Assembly (NCBI GenBank): GCA_023144715.1
Contig: JAGLFC010000050.1
Location: 1-13,671, forward strand
DNA length: 13,671 nucleotides
Reading direction: 5' to 3'
Source: Gammaproteobacteria bacterium
GTDB lineage: Bacteria; Pseudomonadota; Gammaproteobacteria; GRL18
Part shown: positions 6,998-13,671 of the stretch, piece after piece
Layout of the letters: each line of letters opens with the position of its first letter
Numbering within the stretch: the stretch's first letter is position 1
Position numbers and translations under genes: made by a program
Notes under the pieces: generated by a model
Databases searched by the model: none
What the model was told of the DNA's origin: nothing
Seen by the model: only the letters and a program-made list of their open reading frames with translations

Positions 6998-7031
6998 AAA
7001 TAGTACACTAAAACAGGTTATTACACTATTT
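6998..7031 (+). repeat. 7-bp inverted repeat directly abutting the pilD start
   Basis: AAATAGT (6998-7004) pairs perfectly with ACTATTT (7025-7031), the last base of which touches the pilD ATG at 7032; the loop is 20 bases. The only AGG-like stretch (7014-7016) sits in that loop, 15 bases from the start, farther than usual. The hairpin, if formed, would sit at the ribosome landing site. Confidence 0.3.
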
Positions 7032-7949
7032 ATGGAAATTATCACTATTTTAGCTGAAAATCCCACTTTATTTTTATGTTCAGTTTTTTTACTATCATTG
7101 ATGATCGGTAGTTTTCTAAATGTAGTCATTTATCGCTTACCCATTATGCTCAAACAAGAATGGAAAAGTGATTGTCTCCATTTTTTAGAAGAGGAATTTC
7201 CAACAGATGATCAGACCGTTCAATATAAACAAGTCAATAATATAAAAAAAGACAGTGTCACATTCAATTTATCAACGCCTCGTTCCCGTTGCCCATCATG
7301 TAACCACCAAATTACTGCTTTAGAGAATATCCCTCTTATTTCTTGGATTTTTCTACGTGCTCAATGTTCTCAATGCCATAAACCTATATCAGCACGTTAT
7401 CCTATTATTGAACTAACAACGGCATTACTATCTACATTAGTGGCTTATTATTTTGGTGTGCAATGGTTTACGTTAGCAATATTAGTATTCACTTGGTCAT
7501 TAATTGCACTCACAATGATTGACTTTGACTGTCAACTATTGCCCGATAATATTACTCTACCCCTCCTATGGTTAGGTCTATTAATAAGTGTATTATCTAT
7601 CTCTACTGTTTCAATAGAGGATAGCCTAATCGGTGCAATGGCTGGTTATATGGTTTTATGGGTGGTCTACCAACTTTTTAAATTAATCACAGGCAAAGAA
7701 GGCATGGGTTTTGGTGATTTTAAATTACTCTCTGCTTTAGGGGCTTGGCTAGGTTGGCAAGCACTGCCATTAATTTTATTTCTGTCTGCTTTTGTCGGTG
7801 CAATTGTGGGCATCTCTTTAATCATATTTCGCGGTCGTGATAAAAATATTCCTATTCCTTTTGGTCCTTACCTTGCAACAGCTGGATTTATTAGCTTATT
7901 ATGGGGTAATTCCATACAACAATTTTATTTTAATATTACTGGACTGTAA
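7032..7949 (+). CDS. pilD: Prepilin peptidase / N-methyltransferase (type IV pilus, A24A)
   Basis: A 305-residue polytopic inner-membrane protein. The N-terminal GSFLNVVIYRLP (26-37) is the conserved start of the family. Two CxxC pairs, C87/C90 (RCPSC) and C112/C115 (QCSQC), form the cytoplasmic zinc-binding loop typical of bifunctional enzymes. The aspartic-protease residues lie in MIDFDCQLLPD (162-172) and GMGFGDFKLLSALGAW (224-239, D229), both hallmarks of peptidase A24. By family it cleaves the leader of type IV prepilins and pseudopilins and methylates the new N-terminal residue. The start is supported by homology length, although no good Shine-Dalgarno sequence is seen. The stop TAA overlaps the coaE ATG by one base (TAATG), so coupling with coaE is likely. 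pilB and pilC, its usual upstream neighbours, are not here. Confidence 0.95.
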   Translation: MEIITILAENPTLFLCSVFLLSLMIGSFLNVVIYRLPIMLKQEWKSDCLHFLEEEFPTDDQTVQYKQVNNIKKDSVTFNLSTPRSRCPSCNHQITALENIPLISWIFLRAQCSQCHKPISARYPIIELTTALLSTLVAYYFGVQWFTLAILVFTWSLIALTMIDFDCQLLPDNITLPLLWLGLLISVLSISTVSIEDSLIGAMAGYMVLWVVYQLFKLITGKEGMGFGDFKLLSALGAWLGWQALPLILFLSAFVGAIVGISLIIFRGRDKNIPIPFGPYLATAGFISLLWGNSIQQFYFNITGL

Positions 7950-8596
7950 TGCTTACTATTGCTTTAACAGGTGGTATTGGCAGTGGTAAAACTGTAGCCA
8001 CTGATTATTTTCAAAAAATTGCTCAACACAACACACAATTTGACTGCTTACATATTATTGATGCTGATATTATTGCTCGAGAATTACTATCAGGTTCTTT
8101 ATATCATTCACCTTCTACTGCTTTAAACACAGTAAGGATATTATTTGGCTCCGATTTATTTCATACTTCGGGACAACTTAACCGACAAAAATTACGCACA
8201 CTTATTTTTTCATCAGATTCTAAAAAGAAACAATTAAATGATTTATTACATCCTTTAATATACCAAGAAATTAATAATAAAATGACTGCTATTCAAAAAC
8301 TACTTGAAAATAGCCTTACCATTGTTGCCATTCCATTACTTTTTGAAACTCAATCAAAACATGAATTTGACCGAATTCTAGTCATAGACAGTCCCATCGA
8401 ATTACAAATTGAACGCAGTATAAAAAGAGATCATTGCTCTACTGAACTGATAAAAAAAATGATTCATAGTCAGGTTGATCGTCAAACACGTTTAAATCAT
8501 GCAGATGATATTATTGATAATTCTGGTACACGAGAAGAATTACAAGAACAAGTCGCATTAATATTCCAATATTATGGCTCTTTAGCACAAAATTAA
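7949..8596 (+). CDS. coaE: Dephospho-CoA kinase
   Basis: A 215-residue soluble kinase, close to the usual family length of about 200-210. The P-loop GGIGSGKT lies at 8-15 right after the first strand (LTIALT), followed by the substrate-binding IIDADIIAREL (36-46), LLHPLIYQEI, IPLLFET and VIDSPIELQIERSIKRD, all characteristic of CoaE. It catalyses the last step of coenzyme A synthesis, ATP-dependent phosphorylation of the 3'-hydroxyl of dephospho-CoA, in the cytoplasm. The ATG is the final base of the pilD stop plus two bases (1-bp overlap), so translation is probably coupled to pilD. The order pilD-coaE-zapD/yacG is widespread in Gammaproteobacteria. Confidence 0.96.
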   Translation: MLTIALTGGIGSGKTVATDYFQKIAQHNTQFDCLHIIDADIIARELLSGSLYHSPSTALNTVRILFGSDLFHTSGQLNRQKLRTLIFSSDSKKKQLNDLLHPLIYQEINNKMTAIQKLLENSLTIVAIPLLFETQSKHEFDRILVIDSPIELQIERSIKRDHCSTELIKKMIHSQVDRQTRLNHADDIIDNSGTREELQEQVALIFQYYGSLAQN

Positions 8597-8606
8597 AAAA
8601 TGTTTG

Positions 8607-8635
8607 TTGCAACCTCAGGCAAGATGTCAGACAAT
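8607..8635 (+). promoter_or_regulatory. Weak candidate promoter upstream of zapD
   Basis: TTGCAA (8607-8612) and GACAAT (8630-8635) are spaced by 17 bases in the 89-bp gap between coaE and zapD. Each matches the sigma70 consensus at four of six positions. It would place a start site about 45 bases before the zapD TTG codon. The gap is the longest in this otherwise tight cluster, so a local promoter is reasonable but unproven. Confidence 0.25.
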
Positions 8636-8685
8636 ATCCATCTGTTTTTTATTATTGAATCCACTCAGATAAAGCATTTATAACA

Positions 8686-9453
8686 TTGACACATTCTATT
8701 ATATACGAACTGCCACTGAATGAACGCATACGAATATTATTGCGTTTAGAATTTTTATTTAAGCAAGCACGCTCTTCTATGTGCGGTACTTCTATTTCAG
8801 AGAGTCGTAATACCATCCATCATATTCTTTCTATCTTACATATTATGGGACGCTTAGATTTACGTTCTGAATTAATAAAAGAGTTAGAACGACAATCCAG
8901 TGCATTATTAGCGATTAGCTCTCAACCTGATGTTGACTCGGGTCTTTTAGAAGAAACATTGGAAGAATTAAATTCTTATGCACAAACATTAAGAACACTC
9001 CCTAAATATGGTGCTAATAATTTACATAATAACTACCTTTTAAAACAAATACAGCAACGTGCCTCAATACCCGGTGGTAACTGTGATTTTGATATTCCAG
9101 TCTATCATTTTTGGCTAAAACAAGCGTCAGAACAACGCACTACCATATTGCAATCATGGTTAGAACAATTAGATCACTATCGTCTATCCATTAATATTAT
9201 ATTAAAATTATTACGCAAGAGTTCTATTAATACACCTATTATTGCTAAAAAGGGATTTTATCAACAATCGCTTGATATCAATATGCCTTTTCAATTAATA
9301 CAAGTATTGTTACCTGATGATATTGATTTTTTTGCTGAAATCAGTGGTGGAAGACATCGCTTTAGTGTCCATTTTATGACCTATTTAGACAATAAACGTC
9401 CCACACCTTGTACCACTGATATTGAGTTTCAACTCTCTTGTTGTGCTTTATGA
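8686..9453 (+). CDS. zapD: Cell division protein ZapD (FtsZ-associated)
   Basis: A 255-residue protein, close to E. coli ZapD (247). The N-terminus THSIIYELPLNERIRILLRLEFLF closely follows the ZapD pattern of a short strand, 'PLNE..R..LRLE.L'. Later LRSELIKELERQ and the strand near residues 120-150 (SIPGGNCDFDIP) also match the family. By family it binds the FtsZ C-terminal tail and bundles protofilaments at the Z-ring. The reading frame has no ATG between the upstream in-frame TGA at 8656-8658 and the conserved sequence, so the start is the TTG at 8686, preceded by only a weak purine stretch. The stop overlaps the yacG start as ATGA. It lies 89 bp after coaE, perhaps with its own weak promoter. 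Confidence 0.93.
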   Translation: MTHSIIYELPLNERIRILLRLEFLFKQARSSMCGTSISESRNTIHHILSILHIMGRLDLRSELIKELERQSSALLAISSQPDVDSGLLEETLEELNSYAQTLRTLPKYGANNLHNNYLLKQIQQRASIPGGNCDFDIPVYHFWLKQASEQRTTILQSWLEQLDHYRLSINIILKLLRKSSINTPIIAKKGFYQQSLDINMPFQLIQVLLPDDIDFFAEISGGRHRFSVHFMTYLDNKRPTPCTTDIEFQLSCCAL

Positions 9454-9623
9454 AAGAGCTAATAATAAAATGTCCTACTTGTCAAAAAGAACATGATTAT
9501 TATCATTCAAAACCTTGGAGTCCTTTTTGTACTGAACGTTGTCGCTTAATTGATTTAGGGGGATGGATGAGTGAAGAACATAAAATTAAAAGTGACAAGG
9601 AAATTCAGCTTGATATTCCTTAG
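9450..9623 (+). CDS. yacG: DNA gyrase inhibitor YacG (zinc-binding)
   Basis: With the start at 9450 the protein has 57 residues, typical of YacG (E. coli 65). The four zinc ligands are C8/C11 (CPTC) and C27/C31 (CTERC), followed by the conserved LIDLGGWMSEEH. A longer reading from 9438 would add four residues, but the ATG at 9450 overlaps the zapD stop as ATGA and its residues MKELIIKCPTC match the family start better. By family YacG binds GyrB and inhibits DNA gyrase. It is translationally coupled to zapD. Its 3' end overlaps by 38 bp the 3' end of the convergent gene at 9586-10098, leaving no room for a separate terminator. Confidence 0.93.
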   Translation: MKELIIKCPTCQKEHDYYHSKPWSPFCTERCRLIDLGGWMSEEHKIKSDKEIQLDIP

Positions 9624-10098
9624 CACTGGATTTTAAATGCACAATCGCTAACCAATCTTTGCGTTCCGTATTAATTTTAGGTAATTTGACAGTGGCGAAC
9701 CATTTTTCTGGCACAACCTGATTCATTGATGTATCAGGCATTAATAAAGTCACCGTTTCATCTGTACTCTCCCCTATCCTTATAAAGGATACCGATATTG
9801 AATCAATACCTTCAAAATCAAAGCCTATCGCGGTTAATTCTATAAACGCTTCTGAATTAGAAAGAGAAAATTCTTTTATAAAAAAACTAATTCTTTGAAA
9901 TTCCCCATTTTTTATAAGAGAAGCACTACAAATACTGTGTACAGAATTACAACTTTGATTACTTCCAAACTTCACCTTTTTATTTGAATTTTCATCCAGA
10001 AATTCAGCAAAATCACTGACAAAAATCAAGGCTAAAATAATGACTAAACTCATAAATAACAAACGAACATATTTATTATGCAACCATTTTTTCATCAT
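9586..10098 (-). CDS. Uncharacterised membrane-anchored protein with one N-terminal helix
   Basis: I do not recognise this 170-residue protein. Residues 1-9 are basic (MMKKWLHNK), a single hydrophobic helix spans about 10-28, and the rest is a probable periplasmic beta-rich domain. It holds three cysteines: C50 and C57 (SCNSVHSIC) and C168 (PCHF at the C-terminus). The segment EAFIELTAIGFDFEGID and the ending WLAIVHLKSSAKEYQAEFPC suggest beta strands. The layout faintly recalls FixH-like or Ig-like anchored proteins, but I cannot assign it. The ATG at 10098 overlaps the upstream Nudix-ThiE stop as ATGA and has GGGG six bases before it; starts at 10110 and 10095 are also possible. It ends in a 38-bp tail-to-tail overlap with yacG. 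Coupling to argJ and the Nudix gene implies it is expressed with them. Confidence 0.75.
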   Translation of the reverse strand: MMKKWLHNKYVRLLFMSLVIILALIFVSDFAEFLDENSNKKVKFGSNQSCNSVHSICSASLIKNGEFQRISFFIKEFSLSNSEAFIELTAIGFDFEGIDSISVSFIRIGESTDETVTLLMPDTSMNQVVPEKWFATVKLPKINTERKDWLAIVHLKSSAKEYQAEFPCHF

Positions 10099-11126
10099 TG
10101 TTGACCCCATAAAGCACTGATGGCCGCAATACCTTGAGCACCAAAGGATTGTGCCTGATTCATATCATTTATATTCATTCCCCCTAAAGCAAATACAGGC
10201 ATAGTGGCAACAGCAGTGAGTCTTTCAAATGCTAACCAGCCGATAGGTTTTTGTTGAGGATGTGATTGTGTTTGCATAATAGCGGATAGCACAATAAAAT
10301 CCAATTCTAATTGATTCGCTTGTCTAATATCTTCAAGGCAATGACAAGAGGCTACCAGTAAGTGATCAGGAAAGTGTTGTCGATAGTGAGTCACATAGTG
10401 TGTATCATATAAATGTTGGGTGGTAAGATGATGTCCCGTACTCTGTTGTTGAATAGCCACACTTAAATTCATAGAAGAATTAAATATAATGTGTGTGTTT
10501 TGTTGTTGGGCAATATCAAGGCATTGTTGAACGATAGCATTCAACTGTTCAGTGTCATTATCTAATGATTTTATTCGTAATTGTACTAATGAGTGTTGAT
10601 GAGACGTGTGTGCAAATTCTGCTAAAAATTGACTGATCTTATGACTATCAAGGTAATTTGTAAAAGGATCAGGGGAAATAACATAAGTATCAGGCAAAAG
10701 CAGTGCCTTAATAATAGATTGATTCGCAACAGGAAAGGCATATTTATTAAGATCGTCTAGATTAATCCATTTAACCATTTGACCTTCTAAACCATGTTGA
10801 GATTGATTGTTTTGCTCCAAAGAGTAATCATACCCCTCATAATCAGACACAATCAGGGTCTCTAATAATACCTTTTTATCAGGATATGAGTGTAAAATTT
10901 TAATTAAAGGACGTGTTTTTTGTATATAAATGCCTAATTCTTCTTTAATTTCTCTCAATAAGGCTTGCTGACACGTTTCACCTAACTCGACTTTACCACC
11001 AGGGAATTCCCATAAACCACCTTGGTGAACATTTTTCCCTCTTTTGGAAATCAGTACCCTACCCTTATTAAGAATAACAGCCACGGCGACATGAGTAACT
11101 AGCGGTTCATGTTCTGTATTCAGCAT
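10095..11126 (-). CDS. Nudix hydrolase (MutT-like) fused to ThiE/TenI-like domain
   Basis: A 343-residue two-domain protein. Residues about 10-135 form a MutT-type Nudix domain: HQGGLWEFPGG (34-44) runs into a complete Nudix box, G44-x5-E50-x7-R58-E59-x2-E62-E63-x-G65. Residues about 147-340 form a thiamine-phosphate-synthase-like barrel, with LVQLRIKSLD (180-189), SCHCLEDIRQA (260-270), IGWLAF and PVFALGGMNINDM (310-322). This fusion is widespread in Gammaproteobacteria. By family the Nudix half hydrolyses 8-oxo-dGTP to prevent A:T to C:G transversions. The ThiE half has unclear activity, since the diphosphate-binding 'HLGQ.D' is replaced by GHHLTTQH. The start overlaps argJ by 20 bp and the stop overlaps the next gene, so the three genes are likely co-translated. 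It holds the mutT position near secA, as in E. coli. Confidence 0.9.
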   Translation of the reverse strand: MLNTEHEPLVTHVAVAVILNKGRVLISKRGKNVHQGGLWEFPGGKVELGETCQQALLREIKEELGIYIQKTRPLIKILHSYPDKKVLLETLIVSDYEGYDYSLEQNNQSQHGLEGQMVKWINLDDLNKYAFPVANQSIIKALLLPDTYVISPDPFTNYLDSHKISQFLAEFAHTSHQHSLVQLRIKSLDNDTEQLNAIVQQCLDIAQQQNTHIIFNSSMNLSVAIQQQSTGHHLTTQHLYDTHYVTHYRQHFPDHLLVASCHCLEDIRQANQLELDFIVLSAIMQTQSHPQQKPIGWLAFERLTAVATMPVFALGGMNINDMNQAQSFGAQGIAAISALWGQQ

Positions 11127-12324
11127 TAATTTTCACATAATCATACGAAAGATCACAGGTCCATATTTTGCTAGAAAAATTTCCTCTTTGTAAATCCACC
11201 AAAATTGTTATTTCATCTTGATCCATAACCGCTTGACCACGTTGTTCCGTATAATCGTTTGCTCGTCCACCTTGACTGACCAGACACACATCATCCAGAT
11301 AGATTTTCAGAGCATTAATATCTAACTCATTTAATCCTGAACGCCCCACCGCAGCCAGTATACGTCCCCAGTTGGGATCACTGGCAAAAAAAGCCGTTTT
11401 AACCAAAGGAGAATGTGCAATTGTATAGGCGACATCCTGACATTCTTGTTCTGTTTGACCCGAAACAACATGAATATTAATAAGCTTAGTAGCTCCTTCA
11501 CCATCAAGTACAATAGCTTTTGCTAAGTGTTCCAGAATATCGGTAATAGCCTTTAATAATAGGGAATAATTAGGGTGTTGTTCACTATCAATCTGTGCAG
11601 TATTTGACTGTCCCGTTGCCACCAACATACAAGAATCATTGGTCGAGGTATCACCATCTACTGTAATACGGTTAAAAGAATGATCAACCGCAGACTTTAA
11701 TAGGCTCTGTAAAGTGTTTTGCTCAATATCAGCATCTGTTGCCACAAACCCCAGCATCGTTGCCATATCAGGACGAATCATTCCTGATCCTTTTGAAATT
11801 CCTGTGATAGTGATCAGCTTTCCATCTATCTCAATTTGAGAAGAAGCTCCTTTGGTACACGTATCAGTTGTTAAAATCCCTATGGCAGCATCTTGCCAAT
11901 TCTGTTCTGATAAATTATTAATGGCATTAGGCAATGCTTTAACGATCTTATCAATCGGCAATGGTTCACCAATCACTCCTGTTGAAAAAGGTAACACACT
12001 GTGTGCCACTGTCCCTGTCAGTTCAGCAAGCCGTTCACAGGTCGTATGCGCATCCACCATACCTTGTTCACTTGTACCCGCATTTGCATTGCCTGTATTA
12101 ATCACAAAATACTGTATTGGAGCATTTTGTAAATGAGTTTTACAGACATGTACAGGAGCTGCACAAAAAGCATTTTGAGTGAACACACCTGCCACATGAG
12201 CACTGCTAGGAAAAGACATAATCACTAGATCTTTATGATCGACTTTTTTAATACCTGCACACGCTGTCCCTAATTTAAAACCTGAAACAGGGTGCATTTT
12301 AGGAAGGTTAATTTTCACTGACAT
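11107..12324 (-). CDS. argJ: Glutamate N-acetyltransferase / amino-acid N-acetyltransferase ArgJ
   Basis: A 405-residue protein of full family length. The autocleavage site is intact: KGSGMIRPDMATMLGF (178-193), where Thr189 becomes the N-terminal nucleophile of the beta chain. Other family blocks are GFKLGTACAGIKK (15-27), VINTGNANAGT (74-84), the oxyanion-loop STGVIGE (114-120), TTDTCTKGA (152-160), FNRITVDGDTSTNDS, DGEGATKLI, and a C-terminal NDYTEQRGQ region. By family it transfers acetyl from N2-acetylornithine to glutamate in the cyclic arginine pathway, and sometimes also uses acetyl-CoA. It follows secA by 33 bp on the minus strand and overlaps the Nudix-ThiE gene by 20 bp. The family ends in a serine/threonine-rich tail, and here it ends KINAEYRT. 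The Shine-Dalgarno sequence is weak (AAGAA stretch). Confidence 0.96.
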   Translation of the reverse strand: MSVKINLPKMHPVSGFKLGTACAGIKKVDHKDLVIMSFPSSAHVAGVFTQNAFCAAPVHVCKTHLQNAPIQYFVINTGNANAGTSEQGMVDAHTTCERLAELTGTVAHSVLPFSTGVIGEPLPIDKIVKALPNAINNLSEQNWQDAAIGILTTDTCTKGASSQIEIDGKLITITGISKGSGMIRPDMATMLGFVATDADIEQNTLQSLLKSAVDHSFNRITVDGDTSTNDSCMLVATGQSNTAQIDSEQHPNYSLLLKAITDILEHLAKAIVLDGEGATKLINIHVVSGQTEQECQDVAYTIAHSPLVKTAFFASDPNWGRILAAVGRSGLNELDINALKIYLDDVCLVSQGGRANDYTEQRGQAVMDQDEITILVDLQRGNFSSKIWTCDLSYDYVKINAEYRT

Positions 12325-12357
12325 AATGTAGAGTTCTTGCGTTATAAAGTGAGTTAT

Positions 12358-13671
12358 TTAGCTTAATTTACCACAACATTGCTTGTATTTTTTACCCGAT
12401 CCACAAGGGCAAGGCTGATTTCTTCCTACTTTTTTGGTTTCTCGTACAAACGGCTGAGTTTTATCTAGTTCAGTGTCTTCTGTTATATTTTTCTCTTCAG
12501 CACTATGATTTTCACCTAATGAATTCACATCTTCGTGCTGAAACTCCATTTCTGGCTGTTCATGATGTTCTAATTCACTTAAATCAGGTTTATCACGAAT
12601 TTGCATGATAGTGAGACGAGCAATGACTTCATATTTTACTTTATCTAATAAATCGGTAAACAATTCAAACGACTCACGCTTGTATTCTTGCTTAGGATTT
12701 TTTTGTGCATAGCCCCGTAAACCAATGCCTTTACGTAAGTAATCCATAGCCGCCAAATGTTCTTTCCAAAGGCTATCTAATACTTCTAGCATAACCCCTT
12801 TTTCAACACGACGCATCATTTCTTCACCAATCAATTCTTCTTTTTGATTAAATGAATTGACGATTTCTTGTAGGATTTTTTCTCTTAATGGATCTTCATG
12901 CAGTTGATCATCACTTTCTAACCAATCCGCAATTGGCAATTCTATTGCAAAATCATTTTTCAGACCTGATTCAAGTCCTGTAACATCCCATTGTTCTTCA
13001 ATGCTTTCAGGTGGGATATAATTACTAATATAATGATCAATCACATCCACACGAATATCAACAATCAGCTCAGAAATATCTTCTGTCGACATTAAATCAC
13101 TGCGTTGATCATAAATCACTTTACGCTGATCATTGGCCACATCATCGTATTCAAGTAATTGCTTACGAATATCAAAGTTATGCCCTTCCACTTTACGTTG
13201 GGCATTTTCAATGGAGCGAGAGACCCATTTATGTTCAATAGCTTCCCCCTTTTCCATACCTAATTTACGCATTAAACCTGCCATTTTATCTGAGGCAAAA
13301 ATACGCATTAAACTATCATCTAATGACAAATAAAACCGTGAAGAACCTGGATCACCCTGACGACCTGAACGACCTCTTAACTGGTTATCAATACGACGTG
13401 ATTCATGTCGCTCTGTACCAATAATATGCAAGCCACCATTTTTTAAGACTTGTTCATGTAAGCCTTGCCACTCATCACGCATTTTTTGTACGGTCGCTTC
13501 GTCAGGATTATCCAATTTGGCTATTTCAGATTCAATATTACCGCCAAGCACAATATCTGTACCACGACCTGCCATATTTGTAGCGATCGTCAACGCACCT
13601 GGACGACCTGCATTTTCGATGATGATTGCTTCACGTTCATGCTGTTTTGCATTCAACACCTCGTGCTTCAT
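12358..13671 (-). CDS. secA: Preprotein translocase ATPase SecA, C-terminal half (cut by window edge)
   Basis: The 437 codons present correspond to about the last half of SecA (around 900 residues); the gene continues beyond the right edge. The methionine at 13671 is internal, not the start. Visible blocks are the second helicase motor, VLNAKQHEREAIIIENAG and ATNMAGRGTDIVLGG, then GTERHESRRIDNQLRGRSGR with QGDPGSSRFYLSLDD, and the helical scaffold/wing region (EYDDVANDQRKVIYDQR). The C-terminal acidic linker ends in the zinc-binding CPCGSGKKYKQCC (C421, C423, C432, C433 of the fragment). By family SecA drives preproteins through SecYEG; the zinc tail contacts SecB. The Cys-Cys ending replaces the Cys-His of E. 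coli, a common variant. It ends 33 bp before argJ. Confidence 0.97.
   Translation of the reverse strand: MKHEVLNAKQHEREAIIIENAGRPGALTIATNMAGRGTDIVLGGNIESEIAKLDNPDEATVQKMRDEWQGLHEQVLKNGGLHIIGTERHESRRIDNQLRGRSGRQGDPGSSRFYLSLDDSLMRIFASDKMAGLMRKLGMEKGEAIEHKWVSRSIENAQRKVEGHNFDIRKQLLEYDDVANDQRKVIYDQRSDLMSTEDISELIVDIRVDVIDHYISNYIPPESIEEQWDVTGLESGLKNDFAIELPIADWLESDDQLHEDPLREKILQEIVNSFNQKEELIGEEMMRRVEKGVMLEVLDSLWKEHLAAMDYLRKGIGLRGYAQKNPKQEYKRESFELFTDLLDKVKYEVIARLTIMQIRDKPDLSELEHHEQPEMEFQHEDVNSLGENHSAEEKNITEDTELDKTQPFVRETKKVGRNQPCPCGSGKKYKQCCGKLS

Noticed and set aside
8621..8647. Possible intrinsic terminator after coaE (AGATG...CATCT followed by T6)
   Set aside because: The stem is only five base pairs with a 12-base loop and low GC, too weak to call.
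11107..11126. 20-bp overlap of argJ and the Nudix gene as a frameshift or sequencing error
   Set aside because: Both proteins keep full family length and intact motifs on each side, so a normal coupled overlap is the simpler reading.
12358..12420. SecA zinc tail ends Cys-Cys instead of Cys-His
   Set aside because: This substitution is common among SecA proteins and still provides four zinc ligands, so it is not unusual.
13669..13671. ATG at the right edge as a start codon for a shorter SecA-like protein
   Set aside because: The residues after it align to the middle of SecA just before the ATNMAGRGTD motif, so the gene is simply truncated by the window.

Overview
The window is AT-rich chromosomal DNA from a gammaproteobacterium. 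The right half (about 6.4-13.7 kb) carries a housekeeping block whose gene neighbourhood (pilD-coaE-zapD-yacG converging on a Nudix/mutT gene, argJ and secA) is typical of that class. The Nudix-ThiE fusion, ZapD and YacG all support this. Low G+C and many A/T-ending codons suggest an AT-rich lineage, possibly Thiotrichales-like, but the exact genus cannot be read from this sequence.

Left region (1-5194, all minus strand): a surface-polysaccharide locus. In transcription order it holds an FkbM-type methyltransferase, a membrane-anchored transglutaminase-like protein, a Wzx-type flippase, a Wzy/WaaL-type O-antigen polymerase or ligase, and the N-terminus of a GT4 glycosyltransferase cut by the window edge. 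The last four are spaced 26-44 bp apart and look like one operon. The FkbM gene sits 212 bp upstream, separated by a gap that holds a short coding-like fragment and two small palindromes. By eye this region is more AT-rich than the argJ/secA end, as is common for variable polysaccharide loci.

Middle region (5195-6485): a 322-bp gene-free stretch with a good sigma70-like promoter facing the FkbM gene, then trmO (tRNA m6t6A37 methyltransferase, minus). A 276-bp divergent intergenic region follows, with a 141-bp segment bounded by a perfect 14-bp inverted repeat and, closer to the next gene, an 8-bp palindrome.

Right region, plus strand: a rubrerythrin/ferritin-like diiron protein, prepilin peptidase pilD, coaE (1-bp overlap), zapD (TTG start), yacG (ATGA overlap). 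Right region, minus strand, transcribed toward yacG: secA (C-terminal half only), argJ, a Nudix-ThiE fusion (20-bp overlap with argJ) and a small membrane-anchored protein of unknown function whose 3' end overlaps the 3' end of yacG. The tight overlaps imply translational coupling in both arms.

I see no CRISPR array, tRNA, rRNA or intact insertion sequence. Nothing here amounts to a clear new system. The most interesting items are the transglutaminase-like protein inside the polysaccharide operon, the inverted-repeat-bounded segment upstream of trmO, and the uncharacterised anchored protein linked to argJ and the Nudix gene.
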